From assembly GCF_000003605.2 (NCBI RefSeq), contig NW_003131859.1:447622-476077 (forward strand): a stretch of 28,456 bases of DNA. The letters run 5' to 3'. Position numbers and translations under genes: made by a program. The notes below the pieces were generated by a model. It saw only the letters and a list, made by a program, of their open reading frames with translations. It was not told the origin of the DNA and searched no databases. The DNA comes from Saccoglossus kowalevskii. Lineage: Eukaryota > Hemichordata > Enteropneusta > Harrimaniidae. This document shows positions 1 to 10,600 of this stretch, piece after piece; the stretch's first letter is position 1; each line of letters opens with the position of its first letter.

Positions 1-1556
1 CTGATCAAACACTGGCTACCTGGTATATTGTTAAATGCTCTATTCAACAATTATTAAACAATGATTCTTGCATTGTTGAACACAACAATCATTTAACCCT
101 TATTCTTAAGTTTTTGAACACTAGACCTAGATGTTAGTTAACATGGAACCTAACATTGTTGTTGTCGAACCATACCTCAGCATTGAACACTGGGCCTAAA
201 ATTGTTAAACCCTAAAAAACAACATTTGAACAGATTTTATTCAAATTTGGCATGGACACCAAACCAGATGGTTTTGATGAATGAAGGTTTGCATTGTGAT
301 TTGTTTCAAAATGTTGGCCATGTTAGCTTTATCATTTTATTATACTGAATACTTTCCCAACATTTAATTATAATATAATTTATTCGTTGTTTTACGATTC
401 ATAGTCACAAAAAACTGAACATGGACAATGCTTTTAAATAATATTAAGTGAACGTGCTATTAAAAGAAATTAAAGATGTTTCATAAACACAGATTTCAAA
501 AAGATGAGTTAGAAATATTTAATACCATTTAAATAAAATCATACAATTTTATTAACTTATTCAATATTATGCAAAATAGACAGATATTAGACAAATATTA
601 TCCAAAGTTTGACTCTGCTGTGAACTTAATTTTGTAGGTACTTAATACGTATTGCAGTTAATTTGATTTCACGAATATAGAAACGATAGAAACCGTGTAT
701 AGATTGATAAGAGTTACAGTGGAAATCGATTCAGGTTGGCAGCTGAACGTGAACACTGTGTATGTTTTTTTATTTTGATTTACTGAAACATTAATTGGAA
801 GCTTATCAAAAGTACAGCTGGTTTATCGACACCAAGCTGCGACTAGTGCTACTTTTGCATTAAGAGTAATCAAGTCAACCATGTTTTAATAATACTCCAC
901 TACACTACATTGTCATTGACTTGCATAGAGTTGGTAAGTGTTATGTCTAGACACTTGTTTTATTTTCACTGTCGTAAAAATCACATTTGAGTCACATGCA
1001 ATGTATACATCATGCGCGTTTGCATACAATTTTCATTTGTGCTATTCGCTGATTCACGATTCAATTCTAAAAAGGATAACTAATTAAGTGAATATAGTCC
1101 TCCGAAAAATTTTGCAACATCACTGCCAAACCAGTCACTTAAATGTTTGTTTTACATTCTGTTTGTCCAAAATGAATGTCTTCTTGAATAACAATTTGTG
1201 ACATCATCTCAAACATTTTTTTTGAAATCTTGTAATATTTTTAGCTGATCATTTGGTGTGATAGTCTTCAAGGGTACACTGCTGACTAAAAATGTTGAAA
1301 ATTTAAAATAACTATAACTTCATATCAGAATGAGAGCCAATACAAGGAAAACTTTGAAACAAAACTACTGTGGTGATAATTTTGAATTTAACTTGATCAA
1401 ACTACATGCAATTGAGGTTCGTAATTCAAAAAAAAGTTTGGCTGTTTCAATTTTTTCCTTTGGATTTTTGAATACCAAGTAGCAGGGAAGAACCTTGTAG
1501 AATTTCACTAAAATTCCTGCTTCAAAAGATTTCAACAAATATCAAAAGTATTTTTA
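1..1556. other. Intergenic AT-rich DNA, no gene seen
   Basis: No coding exon, RNA gene or clear element could be supported. Bases 1-240 are built of loosely repeated words such as ATTGTTGAACAC and AACAATTATT, perhaps a very decayed tandem repeat, but no period holds. The rest is unique-looking AT-rich sequence. Confidence 0.5.
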
Positions 1557-1558
1557 TT

Positions 1559-1955
1559 GATGTCATTACTATTAGGGTATTTGGTAGTGATGTCATTACT
1601 ATTATGGTATTTGGTAGTGATGTCATTACTATTATGGTATTTGGTAGTGATGTCATTACTATCAGGGCATTTGGTTATGATGTCATTACCGGTACTCTTA
1701 GGGCATTTGATAGTGATGTCATTACTAGTGTATTTGGTAATGGTGTCATTACTATGAGGGTATTTGGTAATGATGTCATTACTATTGAGTATTTGGTAAT
1801 GATGTCATTATTATTAGGGTATTTGGTAATGATGTCATTACTATGAGGGTATTTGGTAATGATGTCATTACTATTAGGGTATTTGGTAATGATGTCATTA
1901 CTATGAGGGTATTTTGTAGTGATGTCATTACTGTTTAGTAGTGATGTCATTACTA
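1559..1955. repeat. 30-bp minisatellite, about 13-14 copies
   Basis: The block TGATGTCATTACTATTAGGG followed by TATTTGGTAA recurs with a period of 30 bp. The core TGRTGTCATTA starts near 1559, 1588, 1618, 1648, 1678, 1714, 1741, 1771, 1800, 1830, 1860, 1890, 1920 and 1942. Because 30 is a multiple of three, the array stays open in several frames on both strands. The resulting reading frames of 66-91 residues are by-products of the repeat and not genes. One unit near 1678-1713 is about 6 bp longer and the last is shorter. Confidence 0.95.
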
Positions 1956-1965
1956 TTTCCTAATG

Positions 1966-2352
1966 AGCTACATTGTAATTAGTGTAATCACCTCTACAAA
2001 AATTACAACTGTCTTTCAAAAGCTACTGTGCGAGACAGAATAAAACATATTTTTAAAAAAAAAATTTCCTATTTTCATTACAAAATATGTGTGGAGCCTG
2101 TGTGTGTGTCCATATAAGTTGTGAAGTACACCAGTACTGGCAATATGTCCATATAACAGTACAATGTGTCCCCCATTTATGTCACTTGTGAGACATTTGA
2201 ATGATAACTTAAGTTTGCGATGTTTGATTGTAGTGTGTGTGCTGGTTGCGTGGACTGATGTACGCTAGTGACATATTTTTACAAATCATTATGGGCTGGC
2301 ACTATGATGCAATTGTCACCTGAATGACTGCACCCCCTAGTAATGGACCAAG
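1966..2352. other. Intergenic DNA, nothing recognised
   Basis: Short GT-rich patches occur near 2099-2110 and 2231-2245. No exon, RNA or repeat ends were found. Confidence 0.4.
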
Positions 2353-2513
2353 TATTGTAAAAGGATTAATTATTCACTGGGTTTTAATTTTGCTTATTTC
2401 ACTGACTGGAAAATGTGCTAAATTAAAACCATGAATTTAAAACCCACTGAATATGCCTGAAATGGTAAATCAGCGAAATTTAAACCCAGTGAAAATTAGT
2501 CATTTTACAGTAC
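2353..2513. mobile_element. MITE family M1, copy a
   Basis: The left end TATTGTAAAAGGATTAATTA matches the reverse complement of the right end, TACTGTAAAATGACTAATTT. The similarity continues through CACTGGGTTTTAATTTT, giving imperfect terminal inverted repeats of about 50 bp. There is no coding capacity. Related copies lie at 6565-6783 and 11230-11404. The family is non-autonomous; the TA-edged ends suggest, but do not prove, a Tc1/mariner-type or similar TA-targeting source. Confidence 0.8.
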
Positions 2514-2518
2514 ATTAG

Positions 2519-2788
2519 TACACTCTCAGCACAACAAAAGCATTTGCTTCCTCTTTATAAATATTTATATATTTATATGATCCAATGGCAGTTTAATCAT
2601 AGACCTTAGAAAGAGTCTCTTTCTAAGGGTTATGGTTTAATCAAATTAATGAGGACAGTGCACAACAAGAACATTTGAAAACATTCCAATGTATAGTCTG
2701 CCAATAGAAACAACTTATGTTAGTTTCACTTATGAAATTTATAACTATTTATAAAGATGAAGGGTATACCTTTGTTGCGCCAAAAGTA
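2519..2788. mobile_element. MITE family M4, copy a
   Basis: The left end (CTCTCAGCACAACAAAAGC, then CTTCCTCTTTATAAATATTT) is an inverted match of the right end, whose reverse complement reads ACTTTTGGCGCAACAAAGG then CTTCATCTTTATAAATAGTT. The element abuts M1 copy a. Its middle holds an 11-bp perfect hairpin (CCTTAGAAAGA, loop GTC, TCTTTCTAAGG) at about 2604-2628. The same family recurs at 5139-5362. Confidence 0.75.
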
Positions 2789-4414
2789 TAATGTCTGCAA
2801 ATAAATATATTGATACTGAAGATGGATGGTTTATCATGAAAGGTGAGGGTGATGTAGAATTGACTTAGCACACAAACAGTATATGAAATAGTTCTTTTAT
2901 TTGTAAATATGTACACTAATATGCACCAATAAACCCACACTCGCACTCTTTTGATTAAAATTACACATAAAATAAACTACAAACGTTTACTTAATATGAT
3001 CTGAACGCATACTGGAGTACATGTCGTTAGAGTTATTGAAACACCAGGAAAATATAGAAATAACACTACAAATTATGTAAATTTGCTGTACTTGTTTCCA
3101 TAGAAACTTTGGCAGCCATTTTTAATTTCAAAAACAATCTGAGGTCTATATATTATTTAGTAGACTTATCACTGTGAACAAATTTAAGTTTTTATAGAAT
3201 TGTTATGTCATAGTATTGTGATGAGATTTGCTATAAATTTACTGCAGAAACCAATCTATCTGTTCTTAATTGGTGTATGATTGTACATTGTATGACTACT
3301 GTATACCAATCTAATTTCACAAGAGAAAGATTTCTGGAAACAGTGAAAATCAGAAATTTTTGTAGCAGTCAAATTTTTTCTGGGTTGATACAACAATGAC
3401 TTTCCAAACTGATCTCTCCTCGAATGCCATAAAATTCTAAAAAAATTCCAAGTAGTAAAAATTTTACAGTATTTTTTTCCCCAAGTCATAATAGATTAAA
3501 TCACAAACACCGATTCATATTAGTAATTATTCTTGTTTTAGTTTAGTCACTATATCACAGGTGATCAAAAGGCGAAACTGGAAGAGGGAGAAGGGTATTC
3601 GTAACGCAAAACCCTTTTTTTAATTTTTTTTTTTCAGTCTGCACAGAAAATGTTTTTCATTGCATACCACAGCCAATGTATAACCTTGTCTTAGTCTGTT
3701 AAAAGTGTAGTTTCTGCTTTTGAGATGTCAAAAACAATGGTACATTGATATGCCTTTTTTTTTTAATTCGTTTGGCCATTTTTGCAGAAACCATAAACAA
3801 AACAGTGAGCAGTCTCTTTCGACCAACACACATTGCAACTAGAAATAAATATTTTTGTTTTGCCTTATTTATGTAGATGATGGAGGATCAATTATTCTCT
3901 AATACATTAATTACTACCATCAATTGGAGTTAATTTGTCACAAACAAACACTCGAATATTTAATATTTGGCACAAATATTTTTATTTAATTGATGTACTA
4001 AGCTTACTGCAACATGCAATAATTTAGGAGGTTTCGCTGCAACTATAAGTCATAATAATATTGAGATTTGATGTTGTGTACTACGATTACATTCCAAGTT
4101 CTCTTTTCCTGCGGTTTGCCATACGTATTAATGTGATGTACCGTTACTAGTATTATATGACTCTGCCAAATCAAATTTAAATTAGTGTGAAACATTTTGA
4201 AATAGCTAATGTACATATTAGTCAATCTCATTTTTGAAATCTCATTTTCCGTTGAATTAGCAAGTTAGCAAGAGACGAAAGAAAGTAATTAAAATAAAAT
4301 GCCAACTAAGAAAGACATATTTGTAAAATAGTCTGCTAACATTTCTATATGGTCGAAAAATATCATACAAAGTGCAAAGTTGAAATTTTTTGTTTCAGTC
4401 TGTAAAATCAAATA
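2789..4414. other. Intergenic AT-rich DNA, no gene seen
   Basis: This stretch is downstream of the seven-exon minus-strand gene. No exon-like reading frame with splice sites, no RNA gene and no clear repeat ends were found. Reading frames near 2749-2946, 3256-3489 and 4043-4231 have no family resemblance. Confidence 0.4.
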
Positions 4415-4715
4415 TTGCATGCTGGGACAGATGTCAAGATGATGCATGCTGGGAAAGATCACAAAAATGTGGATATGGTAAAAAACAAAAAAAGTTGTGG
4501 CAATGCAGAGGTAATGTTGCATGATGGGGCAGATGTCAACATGATGCATGCTGGGAATGTCACCAAAACATGGATATGGTAAAAAAAAAGTAGTTGTTAC
4601 AATGCAGAAGTAATGTTGCATGCTGGGGCAGATGTCAAAATGATGCATGCTGGGAATGTCACCAAAACATGGATATGGTAAAAAAAATAGTTGTAATGTA
4701 GAAATAATGTTGCAT
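4415..4715. repeat. Tandem repeat of about 100 bp, three copies
   Basis: The unit begins TTGCATGCTGGGGCAGATGT. It continues with a second GATGCATGCTGGGAA, then CACCAAAACATGGATATGGT, an A-run and a TTGT.AATGCAGAAGTAATG segment. Unit starts fall at 4415, 4517 and 4616, with a partial start at 4710, so the spacing is 102, 99 and 94 bp. Length change is mostly in the A-run. The long minus-strand frame over 4289-4648 is a by-product of the repeat. The array ends about 45 bp beyond the stop codon of the seven-exon gene and may lie in its 3' UTR. Confidence 0.9.
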
Positions 4716-4761
4716 ACATATTAATACCAATAATATTTGATGAATATAATTCTATGGAAGA

Positions 4762-7633
4762 TTAATCATCAAGCGTTTTGGATAGTGTTGTGACTGCTCT
4801 TTTCGAGCCCGGCGTGGTTCCCAAATAGGCATTGCAGGTTACTTTCATATGGCTTTTTGTGACAGGGTGAACTTTTTTCAATTCATCAAGATCCATTCTT
4901 GTCCAGTCTTGTTTTGTTCGTGTGTAGTCATATTTTATTCTTTGCTGTGCCCCTGTACTGTACTTGGTTCTAAGCTCCTCTCTGCAAGTTGAACAAAAAT
5001 AATAAATATTTATGTTTTCAAAAGATTAGGATGTTACAACAGATTTTCTTTCTCACCAAAGATTGTCTCTATTGACATTCAGATGAAATGAAGTCTTGTG
5101 AGCAAACAAACATATATTGTATTTTATCCTTTTTATAGTACTCTAGGCACAACAAAAGTACTAGTATTCCCTTCATCTTTATAAATATTCACAATTGAAA
5201 CTGAAACAAGATGTTTCTATTGGCCGATTGAATAACATTGGAACGTTTTAAAAATGACATTGTTGCAAAATGTAATCGTTGATTGGCTGGTTGAATTAAA
5301 CTGCCATTGAAATTCATAAATATTTATAAAGATGAAGGTATGCCATTGTTGCATCAAGAGTAAATAATGAAAACAAAATTTTTTTTATTTATTTTGTTTG
5401 AATGAAAATATCATGAATTAAAATTTCAATTACATTCTTTTTGTCGTTGGTTCGAAGGTAAGAAAATGTGGAATCAAACGTGCAATTTGTTGGTAGTTTT
5501 TTGGAATTTTTTAGATAACTGTCACTGACCTTAGTTTTGGTACGTCACTCCAGTCAATTTCTTGATTCAAATCAGTATCATCCATTCTAACAACAGGCCA
5601 TTTTGGTAGTCTTGTGCTGCCTTCCTTCTTCTTGCTTTTCTTATTATTGTCTTTTTTGCTGCAAATATTAAAGAATGGTTCAAATATCGAACAATAATTT
5701 TGAATGAATGGCAAATTAAAAGTCTGAATAGTTAAACACATGCTTAATGCTAAAAATATCGAGGTGAGTTAATAAGGTAAACATGGAAAAATCAAACTAC
5801 TGTTAAGTCATCTAACAAAACTTAAAGAACTGTCATTGAACTCTTGAATTTATGTGCAATAATTTCTTTCTCAATTCTGGACCAAATCTACCTCTAGTTT
5901 CAACACTTTCATCAGGTAATGTTTCAATAAAAAATAATTTATGTGGGCTTATTTTTTAGCGATGAAAAAATTTGTCTTAACATTAAAGAAATGTATCTAC
6001 TAATTTGGAAAAATGTTTTTCGTTGATAAACTTGAATCATAATATATTTTTACATACCCTGATTTGTCCCGAGGTGTCATAACAATGTCATTAGGAACTG
6101 GATCAAGTTCACTGTAAACATAAAATGAACAAAACAATAAAGTCAGTTAGGAAGCCTGTCAAAGCTAACAATGTTGATAAATGTAAAATATCAAATAAAT
6201 AAAATTATATGCTGTTAAGAAAAAAATAAAATGAGTTGCAAGTTGAATTCTTAGGGTCGGACATCTGAGCATTTACACTACACAGTGTAACTAGATACCA
6301 GGATACACATGTGCAACATATATAAATGATTGCCTAGGATTGCTTCAAAGTTGAATTTCTTGTGCAGAGCCCATGGCAAAAACATGGTACAGTGGTGCGC
6401 ATCTGAGATGTAGAACATTCTGTGAAGTAGCTCCGCCCCTGAAAATTGGGGTACAGCAAAGGCCTTATATTACATGTAGTTAGACTCCCTCTGGTAACTC
6501 AATCACTAGACTTATATACATGCTGTCATTAAATCTTCAAACATTTCTCTGTTTTGTTTCCATACACTGTAAAAGGATTAATTATTCACTGGGTTTTAAT
6601 TTTGCTTATTTCGCTGACTGGAAAATGCGCTAAATTAAAACCCAGTGAATATGTAAAATTTAGCATAGAACACATTATCTAAATGATATAACCGTGAATT
6701 TAAAACCTACTGGGTATGCCTGAAATGCTAAATCAGTGAAATTTAAACGCAGTGAAAATTACCCCAGTAATCTTTTTACAGTATTCTAAGATCATAACGT
6801 CGTAGTGACGTCAAAACATCTTATGGGATTCAAACAATACATATGTTTTGTGGGTATTTTCACGTCTAATATACATTTGATGATGGTAAATCTCAAAATA
6901 AAAAATTCTAAATTAGATCATTTGATTTTTGCAGTAGAAGTTTGCGCCTTCTTCGTAATATGGGAGATCTTGCAGTGAATGAAAAATCTTCAATTCTACT
7001 ACCACACTGATTCAACCACATAATATAATTATTATATTTGTTCTGCCACTTCCAATGATTATGGATGGTTCCTTGCAATTGAGGTGAATTCATCATAAAA
7101 ACAAAATGAATGTGCTTTTTTGTCATAGAGGGCATAGTTCACTCAGTTGACCCATTATAGTATGGGCATGGCAGGTTTGATTTCATAATCAATTTAACTC
7201 AATTATTATATTAGTCACACAGGGGTTACCTCTGAGTGGGGATATGATAGAAAACTACAAGTTATTTTGACTTGTATTTGTTAGCATGATATTGCAGAAC
7301 TTGAATACAATTGCCTTGTTATACAACAAGTTTGCTTTGGTGTTATTTTGATATGCCTTGAAATCAGGTGTCCTCTCAATATTTTTTTTTTCAGTAATTG
7401 GTTACAATATTCATTTAAGTAGACCTCCCCCCCACCTGTTGTGGTGACCTCTGAACCCACATAGTATGACCTGGGACTCTATTATCATACAGGAAAATAC
7501 ACCAGATTGTTTATGTTTGTAAGCAATGGCAACCAAGCAATATAGTAGAAATAAACTGATCAGGATTATTAAAGTGGTTACAATGAATCTAATTAAAATA
7601 TTAAAATCTAATATACCCGGTATATATATAGGC

Positions 7634-7680
<47 letters not shown>

Positions 7681-10600
7681 TTTTATTTTTATTTTTGTTT
7701 ATTTATTTTTTACTTGCTGTTATTAAGTTTTTTTTTATATAATCAACTCCCGGCTGTCTTAATTACTAGTCTCAGGATTTCCATACACATTGAGTCACAT
7801 ATAGTTAATGTGTTCGAGATACGATATATGTATAAAAAAAAAAACCTAATAATAGCAAGTAAAACCAAAAATGAACAATGAACAAGAATAACAAAATATA
7901 AAAATTGATTTTTAAAAAATGGAATATATCCACATCTGATTTTAATCAGATGGGTTTAGTCAATAAATAAATGATTCAAATAGGTTCGATTTAAAATTGT
8001 GTAAGTTTCTAAAATTAGGTTAGATGATAACACTAGTAACAAATAACCAGCAGTACCAGAGTTATTTATGACGAAAACACCGTAGTATGAGATAGGAAAC
8101 AATTTGGGTTGTGGTGTGAGTAATATAATATCATTTCTGAAATTTTACAAGAACTATTGTCACTTTTACTGACTTAATAGTAAAGCCATCAGTTTTTTAT
8201 AAATTATTTTTTAAAACAAATTATTAATTATATTAATAGTTAAATTAGTTAAAAATGCAGAAAAATATGACTAAATTGAATGATGGGAAATCCATGCTGA
8301 AATGTAAAAATATGTTTGAGAATAATATGTATGTGTGGAAGCAATAAAAAAGCAATTTAGTTAATCTAAATACACTTAGAACTCATTGGCAACATTCTTA
8401 TACAAGTCATTCAAAATAAGTTATTACTGGAGCAAATATAAATTGTGTGGAAACCATATTTATTACAATGTCACAGAATATTGACACTGGAGTTTCTCAA
8501 CAATCTGATGAAATGCAATTTTTTATTCATATCATAACTCAATATCTATAGCGCTAGTGAACATGTCTGTGTTTTATATTGATCTAATTTTTTAATTTGG
8601 AGAAAAGCCCTTAAAGGACTACCGGTATACAATCATAACTCAATTAAACATCACAGAACATTAATTGAACCCCATTGAGTATACTATATATAATTAAGTA
8701 TGATTGATGTTGCCATGGTGAACTAGAAAGTTGGTTTTTAATAATTATGAAACTGTAGTATGGACAACTTGATTATTCATGTAGGTGGGAATTCATTTCC
8801 CACATTAAGTCCACTCAAATAATTAATAAATGTAGGAATATAATACAAAAATCAACTAAATATGCCGATATAATATAACAAAAAAATTAAAATAGAAGCT
8901 ACCTGAAAAAATTAATACTTTTATTGTAAGTTATATGAAAAGTTATTGTTCTATAATTACTGTTTTAAAAATGGAAGCAGATATTGAGAATTCCGAGCCT
9001 CTTTCTATGGAATCAATAGTTTTGTTATTTCTCTCCATAGTCTTAAGCTCTCCTCTAGTGACCATTCTAAATTAGATTTGAACAACAACAGCCAAATTTT
9101 TTAAGTAAAAACTTAAAATTGACTCAAATTTTGTCTGTTAGCTTCAAAATTAGTGTTCATTTCCAGAAAAATTGAATAATATATGAAATAAGCGCAGACA
9201 AATTTTGGAAAGTAAGTCTGGTGGTGAAAAGGTTAATAATAGTTTTTTTTTTCTGATTTTCAAATTTCAGAAAATTCCTGAATTAAAATTATGTTAGCTG
9301 CTTCTCCCCTTTTATAATGTATTTCAAAACTAAATTTCACATGAATATAAAATAACTTACATATCCATTCTGTGTGAGACTTCTGGATCTACCAAACCTT
9401 GAGCTGTATTTCTATTTATATAACCATGTCTTACTTCATTTGGCAAGTCCATCAAATATTGCACTGTATTTGTTTCATAATATGGGGTTAAACTATTCCA
9501 TATATAGGGGGTATAGGGTGTACTGCAAGGGTGATAGAAATAATATTACATTAAGTATGAAGCTATACATATGCAATACATGGTTTAAATTACTGCATTC
9601 TGTTAAGACCCATAAAAGAGGGAAACAATTTTGATTAATTTTGTTTTAAAAAATCATGTACTGGTATGCATGTTTTTTTCCCCAATTTTTATTCTAGAAT
9701 TAGTAATGAAAAATTGCAGTGCTTTTATTCTGATTCTTATAGTGGTCACGAACAAGATTCTTTAGTTAGCAACTCAGGAAAGTTCCAATGAACATTGTAA
9801 TATATAGCAGGGGACTTTCTTAATGGCTATCAAATTATCTAAAGTTATGAAAACTATTTCCTACATAATGTGATTATCTCACTTCCCCTGGTGCCACACG
9901 ATTTTGTAGGACTTTCTAAATTAAAAAAAAAAAACGGTGAAAGACTTTATTTTAGCTAAAATTAATTTTCACTGAAAAACTTTTTTGGGTGTTTTTTGGT
10001 ATGGAATTTATTTTCACTGATTTTTGAACTGAGTTGAATGTAAAATATATTTTACTTTCATTGAATCATTCCGCCAGTGAAAATTGCAAAAATAAATTCC
10101 TAGAGACAATATTTTACAGAAAAAATTGAGTGAGAAAACTCCTAATGGTAGAATTTGTATTTGAAAAATGATATTATGCTAATTAAATATATTAATGAAG
10201 TCCTATATGCATGTAGGATGGTGTTCCCATGATGCATTTCAATTAAAAGTTGTACTCACTATTCTGGTTTGACTATTTTACTTTTCTCCTCATTGAGTGT
10301 TTCCTGCATTTTATTTAATTGTTTTTTGTATTGTCGATGACGTCTGTCTTCAATGCTTGGCTTTTCTACAAATATAAACAAACAGAGTTCACAAGTCAGA
10401 TTAATATGACGCACAGTGTAACATATTAGTAATGCGTACATATGTTAAAGCAAGGGAGTCGCCACCTGTGCATGCGTAAGATGGCACCTGTCTACAGTAA
10501 CTGTTTTAGGCAGTCCCGGGGCATAACATACTTGCTAATTCACCTTTGTTTAGAGACCAAATATATGAATTAGCATTCTGTTTAAAAAACGATTTCCGAT

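Noticed and set aside
1557-1950. Overlapping frames of 66-91 residues with repetitive peptides
   Set aside because: They are translations of the 30-bp minisatellite, which stays open because 30 is divisible by three.
4289-4648. 119-codon minus-strand frame with repeated MHHFDICPSMQHY-type peptides
   Set aside because: It follows the 100-bp tandem repeat. Unit lengths differ by non-multiples of three and no splice context supports it.
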